Source: Fragilaria crotonensis | Lineage: Eukaryota > Bacillariophyta > Fragilariophyceae > Fragilariales > Fragilariaceae | Assembly: GCA_022925895.1 (NCBI GenBank) | Contig: JAKSYS010000838.1 | Coordinates: forward strand, 1 to 19,773 | Direction of reading: 5' to 3' | DNA: 19,773 nt | Part shown: positions 1 through 8,849 of the stretch, in pieces | Layout of the letters: every line of letters begins with the position of its first letter | Position numbering within the stretch: position 1 is the first letter of the stretch | Translations under genes and position numbers: made by a program | The notes under the pieces: model-generated | Told to the model about the DNA's origin: nothing | What the model saw: the letters and a program-made list of their open reading frames with translations, nothing else | Database searches by the model: none

Positions 1-1109
1 CCCCAGACATTTTGTCCTACCAGTAGGACAAAAAAATGATTTCGAATCGCCGAACCCATTTTGTCCTCTGGCGGATTTAGCAATAGGACAAAATGTAACC
101 TTAAAATCACGGGTTAATGAAATTTAACACGGCGAGTGCCGTGTTAATGTGGATAACAACCCCGTAATCTGGTTGGCTTACTAGCTGTATGTCACGGATC
201 GGGCTGTACTGACTTACTGTACGTTGCCATTGTTGTTGCCTACAGCTCTGCGTACTCAGATTTAACGTCAGAGCATGAGATCGAACGTTACGTCCAATTA
301 CATAATCCACATGGTCTCGGCGGCAAGTTTTAGCGATAACAAGACCCAAAAAAGCAAAACACGACTTGTTTTTTACGAACACACCCGGAGATGATCAAAA
401 ACTAACCCGGATATTGGCAAGATTTGACGTTGTTTGGCATCGACCATGAGGAAAGTGACTATTGTGCAGTCACTTGATGCCGGACAGCAAGAAGGTGATT
501 GCAAGACCCAAAAGGTGGACAAGACAGAGCCTTTTGATGTGATAGAAAAGGTTCTTGTGGGTGTTTTCGGGGACAGGGGACATGATCATAGTGAAGATGA
601 TATTTAACACGGCAATTTAACACGTGAAAATCTAAAAATTGACGAAAGTGCCGATTGTGCAGCCATTAGATGCCAGACCACAAAAAAGTGATTGCAATAC
701 CCACAAGATGGGCATGACAGAGCTTTTTGTTGTGATAGAAAGTAGTGTTGTCGGTAAATTCAGAGATAGCAGTCATGATCATTGTGAAGATGAGATTTAA
801 CACGGGATTTCACCATGTAAAAATCCGAAGATTGATTTTTGTACGGAAAATTTTGGGATAATTTGTCCTTTCAAGAGCGATGAATTTTAGGACAAAACGT
901 TTTTCGACGACCACAAAATAGGGCTATCTTCAGATCTACGTATCTCCACCATTTTTAGGACAAAATGCAAAAGTAGGACAGTTTTAGAAAGGTACTGAAG
1001 TCAGGAACAAGATGTACGACTACGATTTTGTTTGTTTTTGAAATCTGGAGTTAGCGAGTGTCGCCAAAATTTGTCCTCTTTTTTGTCCTACGATTTTTCA
1101 TGTCGGGGG
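1..1109. mobile_element. Putative non-autonomous TIR DNA transposon with subterminal repeats
   Basis: The left edge begins CCCCAGACAT and, read from the other strand, the segment ending at 1109 begins CCCCCGACAT. After 12 and 8 unrelated bases respectively both ends continue GTAGGACAAAAAA. Copies of TAGGACAAAA or its complement cluster near both ends: 10-18, 25-33, 58-67 and 85-94 on the left; about 861-869, 888-897, 956-965, 975-980 (partial), 1071-1077 and 1081-1090 on the right. The interior from 95 to 860 lacks them. Subterminal motif clusters are known from hAT and CACTA-type elements, where they bind transposase. No transposase-like reading frame is visible, so it would be non-autonomous. 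The left flank lies outside the window, so no target duplication can be checked and the true left end could lie further out. This is an inference from repeat layout. Confidence 0.45.
451..835. repeat. Diverged tandem duplication, about 193 bp per copy
   Basis: Copy 1 (about 451-642) and copy 2 (about 644-835) share an ordered series of blocks: GAAAGTG, ATTGTGCAG, GATGCC, GTGATTGCAA, GACAGAGC, TTTTG.TGTGATAGAAA, CATGATCAT, GTGAAGATGA, ATTTAACACG and a final GATTGA or ATTGA. The copies differ at many positions and by small indels, so the duplication is old. It lies in the middle of the putative transposon at the left edge. ATTTAACACGGC also recurs near 122-133. No coding function is apparent. 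Confidence 0.7.
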
Positions 1110-1488
1110 ATAAGAATATTCATACATATTACATATGTGAAGACAAACTCGGACTATGGGTACGAAACAATGCGTGTTCATACGAAGAACTCACAGAAGC
1201 TCACATGTTTTGCAGAGAGGACAACCTGTTTCGTCGTCTCCCACCACCATTCGAGCGATCACAATTTGGAATGGTCAAAGTCTTGTGGTCTACAGGCAAG
1301 TGCTGATCCCAAACAGCTCAAGATTGAGCACATGGTTCGTTCATAATCAAGTTTTACGACCAGCATAACAACCCTATACTACTTGTGTACCAGCTTGCAG
1401 CGACACTTGCGGGGCAATCAGCTGACGATTGGGCAATCTGTATACTGTACAATTGAGAATTATTGATTAATTGCACAACACCACCCGA
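1110..1488. other. Intergenic upstream of the cysteine-rich membrane protein gene
   Basis: Several short overlapping plus-strand frames are open here, but they compete with each other, show no domain-like composition and start inside the putative transposon. The stretch should include the promoter and 5' leader of the gene at 1489. No convincing TATA box or other motif can be assigned. An AT-rich patch at about 1455-1475 lies just upstream of the start codon. Confidence 0.4.
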
Positions 1489-2481
1489 ATGCTCCATGCG
1501 GACCACAGAAGTGGGATGAGACAACACCATTCGGGTCTGCGTTACTGTTACTCTCATTTGTTGGTACAAGTTCTGATGGGATGGGTATGGACGACACGTG
1601 CTGGAGCTCAAGATGTCAACAATACCTCATCCGTCCCCACGGCAGTCCCTTCTCGCAGTCCCAGTACTGCTGCAGCGTCTCTCGTGCCTTCCTCGTCACC
1701 ATCCAGTCACGAAGATATAGCAAATAACCACTGCCCTGCCTACATCGAAGGACAGTATCAATACACTGTTGACACTGGTCCCTTCCCGATACCATGTACC
1801 AACCGCTCCTATTACAAGTGGGGTCCACCCGAACATCAGGAATTGGCCTGTTGCAATGAGGATGGTCGTGTGGCGGTCCAATTGGCACAAGTGGGTGGAT
1901 TCGACATCATATACAACAATGATACCGTCGTTCCGGATGGGGCCAACCATGACTATCAATGTGTCGCCTACACAGAAGCCTTACGGGCCACACTCTGCGA
2001 TCCAAGACAATATCTCATGCTACGTCGCATTCAAAATCAAACCTTCTTGCGAATTTGTCAATCAAGTTGTGATGCAGTCTTTGATAAGTGTGGATTGCCA
2101 GGTGTCAACTATCCAGTCACCGCCAATTATACCGATGGAACATCCCTCTGTTTAGCGGCATGGGGTGGATGGAACACGACACCGTGTCAAGCCAACGATC
2201 AACAGTGGCCTTGTCAAACTATTGATGGATTGGAGATTATCCATGATGTCGACAATGGCGATGGCCCTTGTCTTTCCATCATTTATCCCACAGCCGAAAC
2301 ATTAAAGGCATACGAAACCACAATGAAACCTCCCGATGCTTGTGCCACCTCGTCTGGAATCTCCGTCACCACGATTCTTATTGCTGTGTTTGTTTCTCTC
2401 ATTTCCATTTGTTTGTGTGCCATCTTGCTTCTCAAACTAGTTCGGAATCGTCAAGCGGCACAAGAAAGTGAAATGTCCTGA
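1489..2481 (+). CDS. Type I membrane protein with folate-receptor/Frizzled-like cysteine-rich ectodomain
   Basis: A 330-residue uninterrupted frame from ATG 1489 to TGA. A second in-frame ATG at 1516 gives a tighter signal peptide: basic/His n-region, hydrophobic LLVQVLMGWVW, then cleavage after RAGA near residue 40. A Ser/Thr/Pro-rich linker follows (about 45-75), then a domain with about 13 cysteines at residues 82, 103, 121-122, 158, 170, 190, 194, 201, 221, 233, 242 and 261. The pattern C...LCDP.Q...LRICQSSCD..F.KC resembles the folate-receptor-like cysteine-rich fold of HHIP-like proteins and folate receptors. At least five N-glycosylation sequons are present (NTS, NRS, NDT, NQT, NYT, NTT). 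A transmembrane helix spans about 293-316, followed by a 14-residue basic-start cytoplasmic tail. Seen: topology and Cys pattern. Inferred: a cell-surface or endomembrane binding protein; the ligand is unknown and folate binding should not be assumed. Coding certainty is high, family assignment moderate. Confidence 0.85.
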   Translation: MLHADHRSGMRQHHSGLRYCYSHLLVQVLMGWVWTTRAGAQDVNNTSSVPTAVPSRSPSTAAASLVPSSSPSSHEDIANNHCPAYIEGQYQYTVDTGPFPIPCTNRSYYKWGPPEHQELACCNEDGRVAVQLAQVGGFDIIYNNDTVVPDGANHDYQCVAYTEALRATLCDPRQYLMLRRIQNQTFLRICQSSCDAVFDKCGLPGVNYPVTANYTDGTSLCLAAWGGWNTTPCQANDQQWPCQTIDGLEIIHDVDNGDGPCLSIIYPTAETLKAYETTMKPPDACATSSGISVTTILIAVFVSLISICLCAILLLKLVRNRQAAQESEMS

Positions 2482-2528
2482 CAGAAATACGGGGGAAAAA
2501 CACTCTTGAGAGACAGAGAGACTCCTCA

Positions 2529-2556
2529 ATGTGCACACGTACGCGCGCGTGTGCGT
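2529..2556. repeat. 28-bp alternating purine-pyrimidine tract with near-palindrome
   Basis: Every step from 2529 to 2556 alternates purine and pyrimidine, the pattern that favours left-handed Z-DNA. Within it, 33-54 of this block (2533-2554) is an imperfect 22-bp palindrome with arms GCACACG and CGTGTGC. It lies about 50 bp after the stop codon of the upstream gene, so it is probably in the 3' UTR or just beyond. Confidence 0.7.
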
Positions 2557-3291
2557 TCAAGGTCGAGTGTGAATGCAAAAGAGCAAGACAACAAGGACGA
2601 CGAATCATGCCTGTATTCGATCCGTATTATTTCATCTTTTTCCTTTTGCAAGGGGGTTTGTTATTGCGCCACCACAATGAGAAATGTTCGAGACAGCTGT
2701 GTACCTCGCACACTTTCCAATGAAGGTACGTGAAGAAGTATGCATACCTGTACGCTTCCATTCATGTATTTGAGTGAACGAAACATTTGACCTTGAGGAA
2801 AAAACATGCAATCATGATTTTCAATTATTTGGAAAAGAAAATGATTCTATTTTATTGCGGTGATGAGCTTGAAAGGTCCAACAAGCAAACGACTGAAATT
2901 GACACAATGAAAAAAAATTGAGATACTAACACAACCTTCTCGTCGCTTATTCACATTGTTTTGCAGAGGCGAGGAGCTCTGGGGTCATTTATCGATTCAG
3001 AGGTACAACCGGCCCTGCCTGGGGCGGCTGGGCTGACTGCCACTTTTGATTCCGAGAATCTTGTGGACACGGAGAACACACGGTATGAGGCTGCTATGAT
3101 AACCTCCCGGGCGGTAAAACTTCTGGGAGACATGCCATTGGGCTGATCGTCTCGGAGCAGACCCGGTACCCAAATCCCAAGGAGTGTCATTGACAAATAC
3201 CCAGTGCAACGCTAACATGAAGTGTAATAGGGCAACACTTCCTATCTCTTTATTATATTTCGCCACTAGACAGTCAGTTGCAATCCTTGTT
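2557..3291. other. Intergenic, with a GC-richer unassigned segment at 2960-3250
   Basis: The part 2740-2955 is AT-rich and featureless. The part 2960-3250 is clearly richer in GC and open in several frames on both strands (for example plus 2967-3146 and minus 2997-3266). A possible 5' splice site (AAG|GTACGT at 2726) and 3' splice site (TTTTGCAG|AGG ending at 2966) would bracket a 241-bp intron, but the joined frame gives no recognisable protein. The segment may be a final exon of a small gene, an exon relic or a non-coding RNA. Nothing here can be named. Confidence 0.3.
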
Positions 3292-4011
3292 TTATGGTGA
3301 TAGTGCGTCGTTGCGCATTGGTATGGGATTCTTGTCTATGATCTCATCATGACCACACGCAAGGAGTTGTTTCCATTGCTGATTTTGAAAATCGTACCCA
3401 AGTGACTCTCCTACCAACGGTAAAAGCTCATCGGATGGTACGGACAAAAGTTCATCCACAGAAAAGACAAGCTCATGGACGGATTCATCAGTGTTGTGTT
3501 GCAATTGCTTCAAGACGCCAATTGGATCTTGCTGCAGATGTACTTTCTTGGCAACGACCTGTCCCTTAATTTTTTGAGCTTGCACAGCACGATTCCAATA
3601 CCCCATCTCGACAACATCCACACCATACTCGTGAAGGGCTGGAGCATTAATAAGAGAGTACGGCTGCAGGTATTCCGAAACGTATCCCGGAATCAAGGAT
3701 TGATTGATTCGGATGGCCCGATTCGTCTTTTGTGCGACATGTGCCAGCGTTTGCAATATTTGGTGCAGTTGCACCTTGTCTCTCGGAAGCTCGTCGGATG
3801 TTGATACTGTGAATCGGTCATAGTAGCCACGCTCGCTCATTCGAGCACCGTATACGGCATGGATGGCCCATTGGTGTGCGACTTGGGATTTCCCACAATG
3901 CCGATGATCTGGATCAAAGAACCGAAGGTTGCGTGGATAGACGTGAAGCATCACAATGACAACTGTTGTCAAGCTTAGTGTTATGAAGAAGAGGCGGCGA
4001 AACCTTGGCAT
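3292..4011 (-). CDS. Small type II membrane protein, possibly glycosyltransferase-related
   Basis: A 239-residue frame from ATG 4011 to TGA at 3292. Upstream in-frame ATGs exist (4146, 4119, 4092), but the 4011 start puts MPRFRR directly before a hydrophobic stretch (LFFITLSLTTVVIVMLHV, residues 7-24), the layout of a Golgi/ER signal anchor. The luminal part has a globular composition. Its segment QLHQILQTLAHVAQKTNRAI followed by a hydrophobic strand and an acidic Asp-Glu patch is reminiscent of GDP-sugar or nucleotide-sugar transferase regions in algal proteins ("...LA..TNR.L.LP..."), but I cannot assign a family and no DxD motif is present. Most such enzymes are longer, so this could be a C-terminal relic of a larger gene or a short unrelated family. 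It lies downstream of the 4594-6026 MORN gene on the same strand, 582 bp away, with no sign of co-transcription. Confidence 0.7.
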   Translation of the reverse strand: MPRFRRLFFITLSLTTVVIVMLHVYPRNLRFFDPDHRHCGKSQVAHQWAIHAVYGARMSERGYYDRFTVSTSDELPRDKVQLHQILQTLAHVAQKTNRAIRINQSLIPGYVSEYLQPYSLINAPALHEYGVDVVEMGYWNRAVQAQKIKGQVVAKKVHLQQDPIGVLKQLQHNTDESVHELVFSVDELLSVPSDELLPLVGESLGYDFQNQQWKQLLACGHDEIIDKNPIPMRNDALSP

Positions 4012-4593
4012 GTTGTCGAGAAGGTGGCAATCAGTTTGTGGTTGATGAACTGCACTGGAGACCGAATATGTGTGTATTTTAATGCACGGCATGCAAAGTT
4101 GAGCTTGGCATCGGGACATTTTAAATGACTCAATTTTGTCATCCATTCATCGCGCAGTACGCAAGGTACAAGTACCTGGTACGTGGCTGGTTTAACTCTG
4201 GACATTTTCATTTCAATTGCCTCAAGAACGACACACACTACGAGTATATGCATACACGAAAAAACTCGCGTGAAAACTGTCATGCCCACAAAGTGACGTG
4301 ACTAACTACCGTACACATAAAATCGTTGGCAAAACCTCTATCCATCGTATCGTATGCCGTATTGTGTAAAGCGTGTGTGGAGTGTCGATCAGTCTTCGAC
4401 AACATCGACGAGAAAGCGTCTGAGATTGGAACCATGCACCAACCATGATGAAGATGTCATAGCATCCTGGGATGATTGTGAAACGTAAATAGATCGATTT
4501 GGTTTGAGCGAGCAAATACACGTGACGCATTGCATATACTCTTAACTTCTAGTTAACTCCTGCATTAATGGCTTGCAGTTCCAAAAAGAGTTC
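4012..4593. other. Intergenic between small membrane protein gene and first MORN gene
   Basis: Contains the 5' leader of the gene starting at 4011 and the 3' end of the MORN gene ending at 4594. Short minus-strand frames (4306-4530, 3981-4289) have no protein-like features. GTACAAGTACCTGGTACG near 4166-4183 is one of the GTAC-rich patches that recur through the window. Confidence 0.4.
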
Positions 4594-6026
4594 TCAATTC
4601 TGTACAGGTTTACCATGGAGCCACATTCCTTCGTGACGGACACTTCCATCAGCCTCGGTTTCCACACCTTGGCCATGCTGCTTACCAGCGCGCCACGTGC
4701 CCTTGTACACCCGTCCATTCTCCCAATGGCATTCTAGAGTGAGTAAAATAACGAGTCGGGGAAAGAGAGTTAGTGTTGGAGCGCAAGATTAAGACGCGGA
4801 TCGCATTGGTAGAACACGAGCGCGAGTAAAATATCGAGCAAGACAACCACGCGCGTACCTCCAAAACCTTGGTAGCGCCCCTTGAGCCAGCTTCCAGTGT
4901 AATATCCTCCACCGGAAAACTTGTTTGTCCCGTACCCTTCTCTCTGCCCGTCCTTAAATTCACCTTCATAACAAGCACCATCCGGAAAGGTGAATGTACC
5001 CTTCCCATGTCTAAGCTCGGCACAGAAATCTCCATCGTACACACGTCCATCGGCCCATTGGTAGTTTCCACGTCCGTGTCGTTTATTTAATCGATACTCT
5101 CCAATATACCGATCACCATTCACGAACTGTGCGGTTCCGCGTCCGTGCCAAAATCCATGGCACCAACTCCCATCGTAGGTCCACCCTCCATCGTAGACCA
5201 TGCGTCCCATGCCGTGTGGCAATCCGGTCGATTTCAAAATGATGCCCGTATAGCTGCCTTGATCTCCGTGCTTGTCTGACACGACGTTGGATCGAACACT
5301 TTTGCGATCATCTCCAAATGTGGAGGATGCGGCGGAATTATTTCCAACGGATGCGACCGAATTGTTGCTATAGGATGCGGCATCGACCGATTGATCGTCC
5401 GCAATCGAAGCAGTCGCGGGATAATCGAATGTAGCTGACGAGAATGATGAGTTGAACTGCGGAGGTGGTGGAACAAGGGTGGACTTGCGTTTGACTGTTC
5501 CAAATGGTACTACCGAACCACTAGCATCAAAGGCATCCTTGGCCTCCGCATCATCATGGTCGTCGTCGTCATCATCATTGCCATTGCCAGAATCCAATTC
5601 TTGTCTCACAGGAACATTGCATTCGACCTTGGCTAGCTGTGCTTGTCTTGTAAGGTTCTGGATTCGTTCTTGACATGCCACCAAGGTGTTTTGGCACCTT
5701 GCGATGCGACCGTGTTGTTCTTGTTCGAGTTCTGCGTTCAATGCGTTCACCTTGGTTCGCAATTGATCCATGAGGTCTTGTTCGTCACGCATCAATTCTT
5801 CATGGAGTTGGTGTCGTAACTTCGTCACCTTCTCCATGAGTGTCGCAAGGGTAACTGCCGACAATGTCGTTGTTGTTGTTGTAGTCAAAACAATGTCTGT
5901 AGTTTTGGAAGCACGACTGACGGTGTCATTGTCTGAAACTGTGAGACAGTGCTTGGAATCATTCATGGTATTGTTGGACACGGTGCTTTGAGTTTCGTTT
6001 TCCTTTTGGGTTCGAACGGCAGTCAT
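4594..6026 (-). CDS. Coiled-coil plus MORN-repeat protein, copy 1 (two exons)
   Basis: Spliced CDS of 435 residues: exon 1 is 6026-4859, exon 2 is 4733-4594, ending in TGA. Without splicing the frame runs into a stop at 4770. Residues about 62-135 form a likely coiled coil rich in Leu, Glu, Gln and Arg. A poly-Asp stretch follows (about 150-160), then a Ser/Asn-rich linker with PPPPQ near 186-190. From residue 259 to the end run about seven to eight MORN repeats of the form Y-x-G-x-W/F-x(4)-H/R-G-x-G, the last two encoded mainly by exon 2. MORN arrays bind membranes or act as scaffolds; no catalytic domain follows, so a scaffold role is inferred. The C-terminal 200 residues closely match the product of 10327-13173, including the motifs STFGDDR/STYGEDR and HGMGRMVY/HGVGRMVY. 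The two genes are paralogues on the same strand. Confidence 0.88.
4734..4858 (-). other. Phase-1 spliceosomal intron, 125 bp, in MORN gene copy 1
   Basis: On the minus strand the donor reads GGAG|GTACGC and the acceptor CTCTAG|AATGCC. Splicing joins TTTGGAG to AATGCC and restores ...GFG-E-CHWENG, which matches the paralogue. A CACTAAC element about 40 nt before the acceptor is a plausible branch point and is also present in the paralogue's intron, where the following CCCGACTC is conserved as well. Confidence 0.88.
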
Positions 6027-7542
6027 GATTGGAGTGCTCTACTACTGGAGGTTTTTGTGAAGGAATCGATGATATTACCTCAAAATTCAAACAAATGTAT
6101 TGAAGCGCTTGGAAGGCAACACAGGAGTGTAGAGTTCTTCCAACGTGCTGCTAACTCGATGCTTGATGGAACTGTCGTTGTTTTTGTCTGAAGACGTGTA
6201 TAGTTTTACTCCGAATATTGCAGTGGCTATACGATGACCCCAAACGCTTGTTTCGTTAACAAACAGGTCGTAAACCACACAACTGTTGCTTTGGAATCAT
6301 ATGATCCAATTGTGAAAGTTGCCTTGTTGAGGATTCATGAGATCAATCACACTTGCCTCGCGAAACGGATGATGCACGAGGCGACAAGGCGCCCGTATTG
6401 CAAATGTAGGTACAATTGTACACATTACACCGGAGCAAATAGTTCCGTACAAGCATCCAGTCTTGCTGATCCGACTGAAAACAATGTCGCGTGCTTCGCA
6501 ATTATATGAGCCAAAAAAATAAACTTCACGTTCAAAAACACGTCATTGACAGCGCACACCATCAATGTCCCCGGGTCCCTCATCCTCGGCCAGTACAGTA
6601 CGGCATACTCGCAGCTCGCAGTAATACTCCGATGAGACGAGAGATGTACTGTACCAGGTACTGTACTAGCTAGACATCTAATCCGAAAATCGGCAATTAT
6701 ATACCAGGCGGCATGCCGTCGACAGGCACCTCATCATGGGGTATTTCGTCATACTATATCGGTAGTGCTGCCATGTTGATTCATGGAGCATTGGAAAATA
6801 TTCCATCTACTTCGCCACAGCCATCACACCTGCGGTACCACAATCCTACAATCGTAGCGTTTTCCGCTGTCATGAACCCTATTCCGTTCTATATCATAGT
6901 CTACGCCAGCGTTCAACTTCTTTAGCCCGGGCACCCGGGGTTTGATTTCCTTCGAGCCCAAACGCAATAATGACACTCCAGGCAAGCTGGTTCTTTCAAA
7001 ATCAATTCACTATTGATCAGATAATGGGGCTTGGGTCCGAGCATCCTCCACCGCGACCATGGAATCTGGGCAGGCAAGAATGTCGAATAGAACGCAGTTC
7101 GCAACAGGATGGATTTCAACCTAGAAGGTACCTTCGCGTGGCTGGGGCAATATCCCACGTTGAGATGTCCTGCAAGATCTCAAGGCAGACCTCGATTAAA
7201 TACGTGAAAGGCATTTTGTCATGATTAGTCAATACTGCCAAACCACCGAAGCGTTGGGACTAGAACCCTTATCCATAGCATGGAAAATATGTTTGCCTGA
7301 TTCACAAAACTATGGTGGGAAAGACACTGACGACACCACGAAATGAGCAAACCTTGTGTGAAATCGCGTCAAAACCAAATAAATGAGATCCGAACGAAGC
7401 CTGCACTCACGGGTGGATTCCGTCGTTGGTACCGTTCCCTACTTGATGAAGCACGTTCAAACGCATCGGAGCCTCCATACAAAGTAACGCATGCCCACGT
7501 GCTCTGAGCGAAGTCATGCGGGATTTCCATTTGCCAACAAAA
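6027..7542. other. Intergenic, 1.5 kb, no gene supported
   Basis: Should hold the promoter of the MORN gene starting at 6026 and the 3' region of the repeat-protein gene at 7560. Short frames at 6234-6509, 6713-6925 and 6922-7158 have no recognisable domains. Position 6580-6670 is rich in GTACTGTAC-type palindromes. The segment from 6925 to 7170 is GC-richer and starts with the self-complementary GCCCGGGCACCCGGG, but no tRNA or SINE could be demonstrated. The part 7446-7542 still shows traces of the repeat array's protein (see the array feature). Confidence 0.4.
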
Positions 7543-7814
7543 TCATGCAGCCCTTTCATTCAGCAATCGAAATACATTTGGAGACTCGATTCCAAGAGTT
7601 TCACACGCCACAACATAGTTTTCGATTTCCTGTGGCTTCGCATTTCCGAGGAACCATTCAGCGCGTTCGTCAAGCGATTGAAACAGATTCGGAGACTCGA
7701 TTCCGAGCTTGGCACAAGCCCATAAGCAGCTTGCGATATTCTGCTGGTTTCCACAGTCGAGTATCCATTCAGCGCGTTGATCAAGCAGCCCAAACAGATT
7801 CGGAGACTTGACTC
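7543..7814 (-). pseudogene. Frameshifted 3' repeats of the OPR-like gene
   Basis: At codon 580 the array reads CTTGAGTCAAG where its siblings read CTTGGAGTCAAG-like sequence (KLGVKSP), so one G is missing near 7814. Reading on in the restored frame gives two further good repeats (SPNLFGLLDQRAEW..., ASCLWACAKLGIESPNLF, then YVVACETLGIESPNVF) down to NERAA at 7546. The next codon, 7545-7543, is TGA at the position of the conserved Trp (TGG). Beyond it the frame still shows QSTWACVTL. The 3' end of the gene is therefore decaying, or the 1-bp loss is an assembly error and the true stop is at 7543. Confidence 0.8.
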
Positions 7815-8849
7815 AAGCTTACCACACGCCCATACACAGTTTGCAACGGCCTGCTCAGTACCATTATCAAATAGCCATTCAGCACGTTGGTCGAGCAATC
7901 CAAACAGATTTGGAGATTCGATTCCAAGCTTGCCGCATGCCCATACACAGTTTGCAATACACTGTGGCTTTCCATTGTCAATTAACCACTCAGCTTGTTG
8001 GTCCATCAATTGAAACAGATTAGGAGATTTGATTCCACGCGTACCACATGCCCATACACAGTTTGCAATGCCCTGTGGGTTTCCATTTTGAATGATCCAC
8101 TCGGCTCGTTGGTCGAGCAATCGAAACAGATTCGGAGACTCCACTCCGAGCTTGGCGCAAGCCCATACACAGTTTGCGAAATTCTGTGGCTTACCACTTT
8201 CAAGCAACCATTCGGTGCGTTGGTCGAGCAAGCGAAACAGATTCGGAGATTTGATTCCAAGAGTACCGCACGCCCATACACAGTTTGCGATATTCTGAGG
8301 ATCTCCTTGATCCAGAAACCAATCAGCGCGTTGGTCAAGTAAGCTAAACAGATTTGGAGATTTGACTCCAAGTTTGCCACACGCCCATACGCAGTTTGAA
8401 ACACACTGAGGATCTCCTTTTTCAAACAACCACTCGGCGTGTTGGTCCAGTAATCGAAAAAGATTCGGAGACCCGATTCCAAGCTTCCCACATGTCCAAA
8501 CGCAGTTTGCAAGACTCTGTTGTGACCCGCCTTCGATTAACCGCTCGGCGCGTTGGTCAAGAAATCTAAACAGATTCGGTGAGTGGACAATTCCTAACTT
8601 GCCACAAGCCCATACACAGTTTGCGATATGCTGTGGCTTTCCGCTTTCCATCAACTGTTCAGCGTGTCGATCGAGCAATCCAAACAGATTCTTAGGTTTG
8701 ATTCCAAGTGTCCCACACGCCCATATACAGTTGGCAATTTCCTGTGCATTTCCATGTTCGAAAAACCACTCCGCTCGTTCGTCCAGCAATCGAAACAGAT
8801 TTGGAGATTTGATTCCAAGCTTCCCACACGCCCATATGCAGTTTGCAAT
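7543..8849 (-). repeat. Tandem 111-bp coding repeat array (about 12 units)
   Basis: On the minus strand from 8849 downward the unit recurs every 111 bp (one unit 114 bp), marked by GTATGGGC.TGTGG and CC.AATCTGTTT at fixed spacing. Ten units lie in the annotated frame; two more (down to about 7546) are intact only in another frame, and a thirteenth partial unit follows past 7545. Units are similar at DNA level, which points to recent unequal exchange or replication slippage. The same regularity keeps several antisense frames open. Confidence 0.93.

Noticed and set aside
107-382. 91-residue minus-strand open frame
   Set aside because: Lies in the repeat-bearing left element, low-complexity free but with no domain, and its start and end are set by repeat motifs; no support as a gene.
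1032-1368. Three overlapping plus-strand frames of 70-104 residues
   Set aside because: They overlap in different frames, begin inside the putative transposon and lack any recognisable feature.
4682-5071. Separate 129-residue minus-strand frame
   Set aside because: Mostly an out-of-frame reading of MORN gene 1; only its last part, after the intron, is the genuine exon 2 and is included in that gene.
6925-7170. GC-rich segment with a B-box-like GGTTTGATTTCC, possible tRNA or SINE
   Set aside because: No cloverleaf can be drawn and the A-box spacing is not convincing; not reported as an RNA gene.
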